Shown here piece after piece: positions 24,764-33,314 of a stretch of DNA of 44,627 bases; the stretch's first letter is position 1; each line of letters begins with the position of its first letter. Location of the stretch: assembly GCA_028821475.1 (NCBI GenBank), contig JAPPGB010000106.1, positions 37,946 to 82,572 on the forward strand. The letters are read 5' to 3'. Below the pieces are notes generated by a model that worked only from the letters and a program-made list of their open reading frames with translations, had not been told where the DNA came from and did not search any database. The position numbers and the translations under genes were made by a program. The DNA is from Spirochaetaceae bacterium (GTDB lineage Bacteria; Spirochaetota; Spirochaetia; SZUA-6; Bin103).

Positions 24764-25558
24764 TTGGATCGCCACCCGTTACACTTGACCGACACCGATG
24801 TCGGGTTCTTTGCCGAGCATGGCTACCTGGTCTACCATCACCAGCTCTTCCCTGAACAGAGATTCCGCCGCCTGCAGAGCTTCTTCGACGGCATGCTCGA
24901 GCAGTTGCCGGCGGACGCGCGCCCGGAGGGGATGGACGTCCCGCATTTCGCGTTTCCCGAGCTGTTCGAGTGGCTGGCCGCGGACGAGGTGCTCGATTTC
25001 GTGGAGCGCCTGATCGGACCCAACATCGCCCTGTGGGCGAGCCACTTCCTGTGCAAGCTGCCGAAGCGGGGGCTGGCGGTGCCGTGGCACGAGGACTCCG
25101 CCTACTGGAACGTATCGCTGAGCAAGTACCAGGTGGTCACCGTGTGGCTGGCGATCGACGACTCGCAGCCCGACAACGGCTGCATGCGGGTGATTCCCGG
25201 CACCCACCACGACGGCTTCTCGGAGTACGAGGAGGTGGACCACTCGCAGCACGTGTTCCGCACCCGCATCCGCCCCGACCAGATCGACGAGAGCAAGGCG
25301 GTGGACCTGGCGATCCGCGCGGGCGAGTGTCACGTGCACCACGCCAAGCTGATGCACAGCTCCAGCCCCAACACCAGCGGCCGCCGCCGTTGCGGCTACA
25401 CCATGCGCTACATGACCACCGACGTGAAGTTCAACCCGGAGCGGCAGAAGGGCCGGCACACCGTGTACCTGCTGCGCGGCAAGGACCTGGCCGGCAACGA
25501 CTACGGCGAGCCGGGGCGCGTGTTCGAGCCCGGCAAGCTGCGCTGGATGGGCCGCTGA
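24764..25558 (+). CDS. Phytanoyl-CoA dioxygenase family protein (PhyH)
   Basis: A 264-residue Fe(II)/2-oxoglutarate oxygenase. The iron triad is His109-x-Asp111 (VPWHEDSAYW) and distal His198 in LMHSSSPN; the co-substrate Arg lies in GRRRCGYTMRY. VIPGTHHDG is the usual middle motif. The TTG at 24764 is preferred because AGGAGG sits nine bases upstream (24749-24754); the GTG at 24731 would place that site inside the gene. It hydroxylates a small organic substrate not identifiable here. It is single-domain, unlike the HEAT-fused relative 4 kb upstream. It is immediately followed by a permease remnant, suggesting that it once headed or ended a transport operon. Confidence 0.88.
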   Translation: MDRHPLHLTDTDVGFFAEHGYLVYHHQLFPEQRFRRLQSFFDGMLEQLPADARPEGMDVPHFAFPELFEWLAADEVLDFVERLIGPNIALWASHFLCKLPKRGLAVPWHEDSAYWNVSLSKYQVVTVWLAIDDSQPDNGCMRVIPGTHHDGFSEYEEVDHSQHVFRTRIRPDQIDESKAVDLAIRAGECHVHHAKLMHSSSPNTSGRRRCGYTMRYMTTDVKFNPERQKGRHTVYLLRGKDLAGNDYGEPGRVFEPGKLRWMGR

Positions 25559-25728
25559 CGGGCGCGACTCCGCAGGCCGGCGGGGCCGCGCGCGGCGACC
25601 TTCGCCTCGCACCGGCCAGCCGTTTCACCAGACTCGCCAAGGCACTCCGGCGCGAGCACCAGTTGTGGCTCCTGGCGGCGCCCGCCGTCGCCTACTTCAT
25701 CCTGTTCCACTCATGGTCGGCTCCCTGA
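25555..25728 (+). pseudogene. LplB-type sugar ABC permease, N-terminal remnant
   Basis: A short frame overlapping the dioxygenase stop codon encodes a polar N-terminus then LRREHQLWLLAAPAVAYFILF, the first membrane helix of LplB/UgpA-like permeases. It breaks off into SWSAP and a stop at 25726-25728. A full permease has about 300 residues, so more than 80% is gone. No ATG is in frame before the helix. The convergent NHLP transporter gene begins 20 bp further on. Confidence 0.6.
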
Positions 25729-25748
25729 AGGGCTGACCGGCGGCGGCG

Positions 25749-28685
25749 TCACGACATCTGCCGGCGGACCAGGTCGCGAAACGGTCCGTCGGTGCCCGCA
25801 AGTTCGTCGAACCGGCCGACCTGCACGACCCTCCCGGCTTCGAGCACGTAGATGCGGTGTGCTGCGCGGATCGTCGACATGCGGTGGGCGATGACGACGC
25901 GCGTGGCGGTGGACGTGCGGATTCCCTCCATCACCGCCGCCTGGTTGGTGCGATCCAGCCAGTTGGTGGCCTCGTCGAGAAACACGATGCGCGGGTTGCT
26001 CACCAGCGCGGCGGCGATGCGGATGCGCTGGCTCTGCCCGCCGGACACGACGGCCGCGCGCTCGCCCATGCCCGTATGCATCTGCATCGGCATCGCGGCG
26101 ATGTCCCGGTCCACCGCCGCCAGGCGTGCGGCGCGCCAGGCATCGTCCACGTTCAGGGTCTGGTCCAGCCCGATGATGTTGTCGAGGACCGTGCCGCTGT
26201 GACTGCCGCCATCCTGGAGGACTACCCCGACCTGCCGGCGCACCGAGGCCCGGTCGAGATGAGCAAGGTCGCGATCGTCGTAGTACACGGCGCCGCCGGT
26301 CGGCGTTTCGAGCCCGAGCGCGACGCGGACCAGCGTGCTCTTGCCGGCTCCGGACTCGCCGACGATGGCGACGAACTCGCCCGGCTCGGCGTACCAGGTG
26401 ACGCGATCCAAAACCGGTGGGCCGGCGCCGCCATAGCGAAAGCTGACCGAGTCGAAGCGCAGTCCGCCCCCGAGCTCGACCGGCGCACCCTGCCCGCTTC
26501 CGCCCTCGGGGGTGGCGGCGAGAACGGGCAGAATCTGCTCGCAGGCGGGAACGACCGACGCAACCGCTTCGAACGCGCCGCCGAGCGCGATGATGGCGGC
26601 GTAGAAGATCATCGAACCGACGTATACGACCAGAAATTCGCCGACCCCCAGGGCGCCGTCCGGCCGCGCCGCGGACACCGCGAACAGGGCCGCGGCCGCG
26701 ACCAGGGGCACCGCGGCGCTGAACGCCCTCAGGTGCTCGTCCAGCACGCCGACGCGCATCTCCGCCAGTTTCTGTTCGCGGTAGCGCCGCGCCCATGACG
26801 CGCGCGCCGATTGCTCGGCGCCGGCGGCCTGCAGCTTGCGGATGCAGTCGATGAACTGCGACATGCGGCCGGCGAGCAAGCGTTCCTCGCGAAATCGCCG
26901 GCGCTGGGGCGCGAGCTGCGCCGCCCCGAGGGCGACGGTCACGGCCAGGGCGACGATCCCGATGCCCAGGCTCACCGAGCCGAGCACCGCGTCGTACACG
27001 AGTACGAGACAGATCGACGGCACCAGAAACAGGGCGGACAGCAGCGCGGCCCCCGCCGCTCCGGACAGCCGGTCGCGCACGGTCTGGAACGCCAGGGCCC
27101 GCGTCGACAGCTCGCCCGAACTGTACTGACGGTGAAACCGGATCGGCAGCCGCAACAGGCGATCCCAGAGCGCTGCGCTGGCGCGGGCGGCGAACCGGGC
27201 CTCGATACGCATGACCGCCGTGCCGCGCAGCACGTGCGCCAGCGCCCCGGCCGCCGCGAGCAGCACCAGCAACGCCGCAAGCTGCAGCAGGGCGCGGTGG
27301 TCGCTTGACGGGATGACGCGGTCCACCAGCACGCCGATGCCGGCGGCCGGCGCCAGCGCCAGCACGGCGGCCATGCACGCGGCCGCGACCACGCGGGCGA
27401 GGTCGGCCCCGCACTTGCCGGCGGCGGTCGCCAACAGCGTGCGCAGGCCGACGGGTACGCTATCGGGCAGCCGCGGGTACAGGACGTAGCCGTGGTCTGC
27501 CAGCTCGGAGGCGTCCGACCGCCGGATCGGCGAGGAGCCGCCGGCCCGCGGATCGTACAGCCGATAGCGCCCGGTCGCCCCCGGCAGCAGGGCGACGGGC
27601 GCGCCGCCCTCACGCCGAAAGGCCACGATCGCGCCGCTGTCGCCGCGCCACCATTGCTCCCCCGGGGAGAGGCGCACCCGCCTGGCCCGCACTCCCGACG
27701 CGCGCAGGACGGCGGCGAGCGTCGGCGGCTCCCCGGAGAGCCCGGCCGGCTCCCGGATGGCGATGCGCTCATGACGTCCGACCGCGCGCAGCGCCGCCAT
27801 CAGTGCCGCGCCGCTCGATGCGGCCGGCGCGGCCGGAGCCAGGAGGCGGTACAGCCGTCCGCGCGCCTCGTCCTCGTCGCGGCGGCGCCACGCCGAGCGC
27901 GCGACCTGCAGGTTGGCCTGGTCGACCAGTGCCAACTGCCGGTTGAACAGCTCCGCGGCGAACGCCAGGCGGTGGAACCCCGGCAGGGCGCGGGACAACA
28001 GCGTCTCGCTGCCGAGTGCGTGTGAAGGGCGAACCGCGATCCGGGCCGGTTCATGAAGCGTGGCCCAGCCGCCCGGCGCCAGCGGCACGAGTTCCCCCTC
28101 CCGTGGATCCTCGGTGCCGAACAGCAGCGCCGCTCCGCCCTGCACCCACACTACGCCTGCGGCGCTCGCCACCACGCCGCTGACCCCGCTCCTGACGCCT
28201 TCGGCGAGCAGTACCTCCGGGCGCGGTCGAGGCTCTACCTGGGCGGCGATCGCGGACACGAAACCGCTGATCCAGTGGTCGGCGTGCGCGGCGAGCGCAC
28301 GGCGCATCGTATCGGCGCCGTCGCCCGGGCCGCGGGTGAGGTCGGCGGCGGACATGCGGCGCAGGATGGTGCCCGGCAACCCCTTGGCCACCACCCTCAA
28401 CCCCTCAGTGCCGGCGGCGCCGAACGCCAGCCGGCCCGTCTCCAGCCGCAGCACATGGTGAAACGGCGCCTCCGCCGTGCCGTCGCGGACGCGGACCAGG
28501 AAGACGTCGAGTGCGCCGCGCTCGACCAGCCACACGCGCGCGGGGTCATCGAGCCTCACCGGGCGGTTCGCCGCGCTCACCACGCGCTCACCCCGGACAC
28601 CGGTGATCACGGCGAGACGCCCGGGCCGTTGGTCGGCGGCCCCTGAACCGTGCTCTTCGAGAGTGCCTCCGTGCTCAGGATGCAT
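25749..28685 (-). CDS. NHLP-type bacteriocin export ABC transporter, permease/ATPase subunit
   Basis: A 978-residue ABC protein of the NHLM/NHLP export type that lacks a C39 peptidase. The first about 400 residues are a non-catalytic N-terminal region (RLAVITGVRGERVVSAAN and onward). The exporter membrane domain follows (LARVVAAACMAAVLALAPAAG and onward), then an ATPase with Walker A GESGAGKST (about residue 777), signature VSGGQSQR, Walker B RIVFLDEA and switch AHRMST. In these systems this subunit works with a peptidase-containing partner, which is encoded just upstream and overlaps it by 11 bp. The ATG at 28685 (MHPEHGG) is chosen because of that overlap; the frame itself extends to 28784. 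Last gene of the leftward RiPP operon. Confidence 0.88.
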   Translation of the reverse strand: MHPEHGGTLEEHGSGAADQRPGRLAVITGVRGERVVSAANRPVRLDDPARVWLVERGALDVFLVRVRDGTAEAPFHHVLRLETGRLAFGAAGTEGLRVVAKGLPGTILRRMSAADLTRGPGDGADTMRRALAAHADHWISGFVSAIAAQVEPRPRPEVLLAEGVRSGVSGVVASAAGVVWVQGGAALLFGTEDPREGELVPLAPGGWATLHEPARIAVRPSHALGSETLLSRALPGFHRLAFAAELFNRQLALVDQANLQVARSAWRRRDEDEARGRLYRLLAPAAPAASSGAALMAALRAVGRHERIAIREPAGLSGEPPTLAAVLRASGVRARRVRLSPGEQWWRGDSGAIVAFRREGGAPVALLPGATGRYRLYDPRAGGSSPIRRSDASELADHGYVLYPRLPDSVPVGLRTLLATAAGKCGADLARVVAAACMAAVLALAPAAGIGVLVDRVIPSSDHRALLQLAALLVLLAAAGALAHVLRGTAVMRIEARFAARASAALWDRLLRLPIRFHRQYSSGELSTRALAFQTVRDRLSGAAGAALLSALFLVPSICLVLVYDAVLGSVSLGIGIVALAVTVALGAAQLAPQRRRFREERLLAGRMSQFIDCIRKLQAAGAEQSARASWARRYREQKLAEMRVGVLDEHLRAFSAAVPLVAAAALFAVSAARPDGALGVGEFLVVYVGSMIFYAAIIALGGAFEAVASVVPACEQILPVLAATPEGGSGQGAPVELGGGLRFDSVSFRYGGAGPPVLDRVTWYAEPGEFVAIVGESGAGKSTLVRVALGLETPTGGAVYYDDRDLAHLDRASVRRQVGVVLQDGGSHSGTVLDNIIGLDQTLNVDDAWRAARLAAVDRDIAAMPMQMHTGMGERAAVVSGGQSQRIRIAAALVSNPRIVFLDEATNWLDRTNQAAVMEGIRTSTATRVVIAHRMSTIRAAHRIYVLEAGRVVQVGRFDELAGTDGPFRDLVRRQMS

Positions 28686-30888
28686 GGACGAGTTCCCGGT
28701 AGAGACCGCCCTCGGCGGCGATAAGATCGTCATGGACGCCTTCCTGCACCGCCCGCCCGCCGTCGAGCACGATGATGCGGTCACAGTCGCGGATTGTGCT
28801 CAGGCGGTGGGCGACGATCAGGCACGAGCAGCCGCGGCGGCGCAGTGCGTCGTCGATCCGCATCTCGGTGACCGCGTCGAGCGCCGCCGTGGCCTCGTCG
28901 AGAATCAGCAGCGAGGGGCCGGTGACCAGCGCGCGGGCGATCTCCAGCCGCTGGCGCTGGCCGCCGCTGAAGTTGCGTCCGCGTTCCTCGACCTCGGCGT
29001 CGTAGCCACCGGATCGGGCGATGATCTCGTCATGGATCGCCGCATCGCGGGCCGCGCCGATCACCTGCGGGTCAGGAACGTTCGGGTCCCACAGCGTGAG
29101 ATTGTCGCGCACCGAGCCCGCGATCAGCGCCGTGTCCTGGGTCACGACCGCGATCGAGTCGTTGAGCACCGCGCGCGGGATCTCGGCGCGGCTCATGCCG
29201 TCGAACAGTATCTCACCCGACCAGGGCCGGTAGATCCCCGCCGCCAGCAGCGACAGGGTCGACTTGCCCGATCCGCTGGGTCCGACGATGGCGACGCACT
29301 GGCCGGGCTCGATCGTGAGGTTGAATCGGTCGATCAGCGGTGGCCGATAGCGCTGAAACCCGAACGTAACGTCGCGCATCTCGACCCGGCCGCGCAGCCG
29401 GAGCCGCCCGCCGACGCTCGCGACACCCGGCGCGGCGGGCGGTTCGGCCTCGCTCCCCGCGTCCGGCGGGGCGCTCCGCGCGTCCGGGGCGACGAAGTCC
29501 GCGTTGCGCGGGTCGAGCACCTCCTCCAGCCGTGCCAACTCCGCGTCCAGCGTGCGGACCAGCTCGGCAAACTGCACGAACCGCCCGACCGGCTGCAGGA
29601 AGTTCCAGGCCAGCACGTAGAACGCGATCAAGCTGCCGAGCGGCATCGCCGACGACGACGCGTACCATCCGCCGATCGCCAGCACCGCGGCCCCGCCGAG
29701 TGCGGTAAACAGGACCGGCACCGCCTCGGTGACGTGACCGAGCTCCTCGAATCGCTGGCGGGCGTTCAGCTCGCGCGCCTGGTGTCCGCCCCAGCGGGCG
29801 TAGAAGCCATCCTCGGACGCGGTCGCCCGAATGGTCTCGATGATGCGCAATCCGCCGAGACCGACGCCCGTCCACAGGCCATGCTCGCGGCGCAAGGCAT
29901 GGCTGTCGTCGGTCCGCCAGCGGCTTGCGAGCCGTGCGGCAATCGCGCACGACACCGCGATCAGCACCACCACGGCCGCGAGGGTCGCATCGTACACGAA
30001 CATCAGCGACAGGAACGCCAGGCTCATCGCCAGCTCGACGGTCACGCCCACCGACTGCCGCACGCCGACGGTGACGACCCGCTCGATGGAGTGCATCCGC
30101 GACAGCAGGTCTCCGGCCATGCGGCGCGCGAAGAAGCGCGCCGACCGGCCCAGCAGACGGCCCACGAAGCGATCCGCCTGCCGAACCGCGACCGCGACCG
30201 ACAGCCGCCGCAGCGCCCGCACGCGCAGCCACGTGAGCAGGTAGGCGACCGCGGCGGCGGCGGCCATGGCACCCACCAGGACACCGCTCCAGCCGCTCTG
30301 TGCACCCGCGAGAACGTCGTCGACGAACAGGCCCAGCAGGATCGGTGCCGCCACCCCCGGCGCGGCGAGCAGCAGCCCGGCAAGGATCGCGAACAGGAGC
30401 GACCGCCGGAATCCGCTCACCCAGGGCCACAGTCGGCGCAGTACGCCCGGCGGCCTCCCGGTGCGGTGGAACGACTCGCCCGGCCCCAGTTCCAGGGCCA
30501 CCCCGGTGAACGCGCGGTCGAACCCGTCCCGGTCCACCACGCGCCGGCCGCGGCTCGGATCGTTGAGATGGTAGCCTCGCTTCCCGATCCCCTCCAGCAC
30601 GACGAAGTGCCGGAACTCCCAGAACAGGATGGCCGGCAGCGACAGCCCGGGAAGATCCTCCATGTCCTGCCTCCAGCCGGTCGCCTGCAGCCCATACTGG
30701 CGCGCCGCGCGTACGATGTCGGCGGCTGAGCAGCCGTCGCGGCCCACGTCGCACGCCTCGCGCATCTCCTCGAGCGACACCCAGTGTCCAAAGTGGCGGA
30801 GCACGGCGGCCAGGCACGCGGCGCCGCACTCGGTCGCCTCCATCTGAAACATGAGCGGCGTGCGTGCGCGGCGGGTAAACGTCGGCAT
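28675..30888 (-). CDS. NHLP-type peptidase-containing ABC transporter (C39, PCAT)
   Basis: A 737-residue protein. Residues 1 to about 135 are a C39 cysteine peptidase with Gln15, Cys21 (MEATECGAAC), His94 (FRHFVVLEG) and Asp110 (HLNDPSRG), the complete catalytic set. A six-helix exporter domain follows, then an ATPase with Walker A GPSGSGKST (about 534-542), signature FSGGQRQR and Walker B LLILDEAT. C39 domains remove leader peptides after a Gly-Gly, Gly-Ala or Ala-Gly pair during export. The NHLP precursor at 32824-33096 has such a site. The gene lies 6 bp downstream of the HlyD-like gene and overlaps the second ABC gene, so the export genes form one coupled unit. Confidence 0.95.
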   Translation of the reverse strand: MPTFTRRARTPLMFQMEATECGAACLAAVLRHFGHWVSLEEMREACDVGRDGCSAADIVRAARQYGLQATGWRQDMEDLPGLSLPAILFWEFRHFVVLEGIGKRGYHLNDPSRGRRVVDRDGFDRAFTGVALELGPGESFHRTGRPPGVLRRLWPWVSGFRRSLLFAILAGLLLAAPGVAAPILLGLFVDDVLAGAQSGWSGVLVGAMAAAAAVAYLLTWLRVRALRRLSVAVAVRQADRFVGRLLGRSARFFARRMAGDLLSRMHSIERVVTVGVRQSVGVTVELAMSLAFLSLMFVYDATLAAVVVLIAVSCAIAARLASRWRTDDSHALRREHGLWTGVGLGGLRIIETIRATASEDGFYARWGGHQARELNARQRFEELGHVTEAVPVLFTALGGAAVLAIGGWYASSSAMPLGSLIAFYVLAWNFLQPVGRFVQFAELVRTLDAELARLEEVLDPRNADFVAPDARSAPPDAGSEAEPPAAPGVASVGGRLRLRGRVEMRDVTFGFQRYRPPLIDRFNLTIEPGQCVAIVGPSGSGKSTLSLLAAGIYRPWSGEILFDGMSRAEIPRAVLNDSIAVVTQDTALIAGSVRDNLTLWDPNVPDPQVIGAARDAAIHDEIIARSGGYDAEVEERGRNFSGGQRQRLEIARALVTGPSLLILDEATAALDAVTEMRIDDALRRRGCSCLIVAHRLSTIRDCDRIIVLDGGRAVQEGVHDDLIAAEGGLYRELVHAS

Positions 30889-30894
30889 CGTCCC

Positions 30895-31692
30895 CTACCT
30901 GCGGATCAGGAGACGGAACGGAGACGTGCGTTCGACCACGACCTCGATCCGGCACGGCGTGCCGTCGTCGAGGCGTCGCAGCGCACCGTCCGGGGGCACG
31001 GACCCCGGCGTGTTCGCAATCGCGATCCGGAGGAGATGACCCCGTCCCGGCATGGGGGCGTCCGGAAGCACTCGCGTCAGCCAGCCCGGAGGACTCGCGG
31101 CGCGCGGCGCGATCGTGGTGAGCCTTGCCTGCAGCACGCGGACCCCCTCGGGCGACTCGACCGCCACCCGCGCGCTCATGCCGGCGGCGAGCAGCCACGC
31201 GTCCCTCGGCGGGACGAACGCCACCGCGTCCATCCGGCGGGCGCCTCCATATACGACGTCGGCGACCGGTCCGCCGGCGGGAATCGTCTGGCCGCGTGTC
31301 ACGAGCACGGCGGCTACCACGCCGCTACCGGGACTGACGATGGTCGCTTCTGCCGGCGCCGCCCCGCGTTGGGCAACGGCGATCCGGACAATCACCTCGC
31401 CACGGGCCACCCGCCGTCCCGCCGGCGTCAGAATGTCGGTCACCGCTCCCGCGGCGCCCGACAGGAGCGTGCGCCGGTCGCCGGACAGGACCAGCACGCC
31501 ATCCGCGAGCAGCGTGCGTTCCACGCTGCCGAAGACGCCCCAGGCGACGAGCGCGGCAAGGGCCAGCCCCAGGCACGCAAGCACCACCCATTCGCGAGGC
31601 GCGGTCACCTGAGCGCGGTCGTCCAGCGGCTCCGCCTGTGCATTGCGGACAATGGCGCGCTCTCGAAACTGACTGCCGCCGAGGCCGGTCAC
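30895..31692 (-). CDS. HlyD-like membrane-fusion subunit of NHLP export system
   Basis: A 265-residue protein. It has a cytoplasmic N-terminus of about 34 residues, one membrane helix (VVLACLGLALAALVAWGVFGS), then a periplasmic beta-barrel/lipoyl-type domain: GDRRTLLSGAAGAVTDILTPAG, the hairpin-like VSPGSGVVAAVLVTRGQTIPAG, and the barrel AGMSARVAVESPEGVR. This matches the short HlyD proteins of NHLP bacteriocin secretion. It should connect the ABC exporter to the outside. The gene follows the unknown-family gene by 15 bp and precedes the C39 transporter by 6 bp. Confidence 0.85.
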   Translation of the reverse strand: MTGLGGSQFRERAIVRNAQAEPLDDRAQVTAPREWVVLACLGLALAALVAWGVFGSVERTLLADGVLVLSGDRRTLLSGAAGAVTDILTPAGRRVARGEVIVRIAVAQRGAAPAEATIVSPGSGVVAAVLVTRGQTIPAGGPVADVVYGGARRMDAVAFVPPRDAWLLAAGMSARVAVESPEGVRVLQARLTTIAPRAASPPGWLTRVLPDAPMPGRGHLLRIAIANTPGSVPPDGALRRLDDGTPCRIEVVVERTSPFRLLIRR

Positions 31693-31707
31693 GAGACGCC
31701 TCCCCGA

Positions 31708-32775
31708 TCACGACAGCGGGCGAAGCACGCAGGCGACATAGCCCTTCGCTCCCGCCGCACCGCCACCGGAAGTACCGCCGCGTCCGTCACCCGCGACGGC
31801 CAGCTTGACGTGGTGCAGCCCGCAATGCAGTTCGGAGACGCCGGAGGGTGAGAAGAACCGCTCGCTGCGGGTGGCGAGCCCGAGTGCGTTCGCTCTCTCG
31901 GGCAGGCACCACCGCTTGCGCGCCATCAACGCGAGCGCCTGCCGCCAACTCGCGCCAGTGCGCCCCCGTCGGGACAGTTCGAGGCCGAGCCGCGGCGCAA
32001 CGCGTCCCGCCGCCACGTCGAGGGCGAGCACGCAGTTGTCCACTCCGACGGCGCGCATCCGAGCCGGTATCCTGCCGACGGCCGCGGTATCGCCGGTCCA
32101 ACCGATCCGGGCAAGGAACGCCGCCGCACGGTCACCCAAGGCGCGAATCAGCAGCCGCACGGCGCGCTCCTTGCGATCCGGAAACGCCCCCGCCCAGCGT
32201 ACCGCGGCGCCGGGCGGTAGCGCGGCGAGCACGCGAGCGACCGCGTCCTGTTCACACGGTTCCTCGTTCCAACCCGCGCCCAGGGCGATCGCGGCGGTCA
32301 GCAAGCGCGCGTCGGCGTACCCGCTCGTCACCGCGCTGCGCAAGAAAACGCCCGGCACCGGAGCGTCTTCCACGCCGACGACATCATATTCGAGCGCCAC
32401 AAGGTCCACGACCGCCGCCAACGGCGACCGCGGCCGCCGCAGTTCGGACAGCAAACGCGCGAGCGATGCCGATCCGGGGCCGGCCGCGGCGCGGTCCCGG
32501 ATAAGGGCCGCGGCGAAGCGCCCGGCGGGCGGGACCGACAGCAGCAGATCGGCCGCGGCTGCGCGCCGGTCGAGCCGGCACTCGAACCCGAACATGGCGT
32601 CGGCGGCCGCCGCGGGCAGCTCTCCGGCGCGTACCGCCAACGACTCCCAACCACGACCGTCGACCAGGGCCGCGGGCAGCGTGGAACTCGCCAGGCGCAG
32701 GACGGAGCCGAAACTGCCCGCATCCACGCCCTGTGGCGACTCGCTCCAGGCGGCAGTGAGCCGGGTTCGAGTCAC
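31708..32775 (-). CDS. RiPP-cluster protein of unknown function, paralogue A
   Basis: A soluble protein of about 355 residues homologous to the protein at 33315-34397. Shared segments are VAPRLGLELSR against VAPRVGLELFQ, then a Trp-rich stretch and (R/G)LCLPE/DK, and near the C-terminus GLHHVKLAV against GLHHVKVSF. Both start with a region LPAALVDGRGWESLAVR against VSPVLIDRAGWLCLREAV. No catalytic motif of a known family is evident. The position between precursor and exporter suggests a modification enzyme, a leader-binding partner or an immunity factor. The start is a GTG at 32775 without a strong ribosome binding site, so a few residues may be missing. Confidence 0.75.
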   Translation of the reverse strand: MTRTRLTAAWSESPQGVDAGSFGSVLRLASSTLPAALVDGRGWESLAVRAGELPAAAADAMFGFECRLDRRAAAADLLLSVPPAGRFAAALIRDRAAAGPGSASLARLLSELRRPRSPLAAVVDLVALEYDVVGVEDAPVPGVFLRSAVTSGYADARLLTAAIALGAGWNEEPCEQDAVARVLAALPPGAAVRWAGAFPDRKERAVRLLIRALGDRAAAFLARIGWTGDTAAVGRIPARMRAVGVDNCVLALDVAAGRVAPRLGLELSRRGRTGASWRQALALMARKRWCLPERANALGLATRSERFFSPSGVSELHCGLHHVKLAVAGDGRGGTSGGGAAGAKGYVACVLRPLS

Positions 32776-32823
32776 TTCAGAAACAGGGATCCGGGCACCA
32801 CCCGACGCGTCTCGATAGCGCGA

Positions 32824-33096
32824 TCAGTAGTACCCACTACCGGCGGTGGACGCGAGTTCCTCCTCGGTGAGCTTCTTCGAACGCGGCAGCACCAAGTGAG
32901 CGGTCGTCGCGTCTTCCTCGTGGACGTGGAGCGTCAGGTTCTCCGGCAGGACAATGCCGTAGTCGTCATGGAGGAGTGACCTCGGATCCGCCAGCAACCG
33001 CGAGCGGAACTCGTCGTCATCGGCCGCCTTCGCGAACAGTTGGTCGCGGAGCTCGGTTGCGGTCATCGCGCCGCTGGTCGTTTCGACTGTACTCAT
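32824..33096 (-). CDS. NHLP-type RiPP precursor peptide with apparent four-residue core
   Basis: A 90-residue peptide. AAGGAG six bases upstream sets the ATG at 33096. Residues 12-80 are a nitrile-hydratase-alpha-like leader: LRDQLFAKAADDDEFRSRLL, ADPRSLL, YGIVLPENLTLHVHEED, AHLVLP and KLTEEELAS. The leader ends in an AG pair at residues 85-86, the type of site cut by C39 peptidases. Only Ser87-Gly88-Tyr89-Tyr90 remain before the stop, so the predicted core is SGYY. Most NHLP precursors have longer cores. It is the first gene of the leftward operon, behind a good promoter and followed by paralogue A. It is not a nitrile hydratase subunit: the metal site and beta subunit are absent. Confidence 0.88.
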   Translation of the reverse strand: MSTVETTSGAMTATELRDQLFAKAADDDEFRSRLLADPRSLLHDDYGIVLPENLTLHVHEEDATTAHLVLPRSKKLTEEELASTAGSGYY

Positions 33097-33187
33097 CGAA
33101 ATCTCCTTGCCGTTGTCACGACGTGTTTGATTCCCGGCGATGGGGTCGCACTTGAACCTTCGGACCACGGACAACTGGAGTCATAGT

Positions 33188-33215
33188 ATCATAACACAAC
33201 GTGTGCAAGTGTAAA
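33188..33215 (-). promoter_or_regulatory. Promoter of the RiPP precursor operon
   Basis: On the minus strand TTTACA (complement of 33210-33215) and TATGAT (complement of 33188-33193) are 16 bp apart, a good sigma70-type promoter in otherwise GC-rich DNA. It leaves a leader of about 85 nt before the ATG at 33096. The spacer holds CACA-ACG-TGTG (33195-33205), a small inverted repeat that could be an operator. The rightward half of the cluster starts 100 bp away, so the region may control both directions. Confidence 0.6.
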
Positions 33216-33314
33216 GTTTCGGGGATCATGGGGGATTTTTCGTGATCTTCGCCGCGGACCTCCGGTGGACGGCGGTTGACACGCTGCGCTCTTGAGCGGG
33301 ACGGTGGCGCGGAG

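Noticed and set aside
32824-33096. Nitrile hydratase alpha subunit
   Set aside because: Only the leader-like segment is similar. The cysteine metal site and a beta-subunit gene are missing, and the neighbours are bacteriocin exporters.
33097-33314. Search for a second precursor peptide in the RiPP control region
   Set aside because: No other frame with a ribosome binding site and an NHLP-like leader was found. The upstream extension of the precursor frame to 33174 lacks family similarity.
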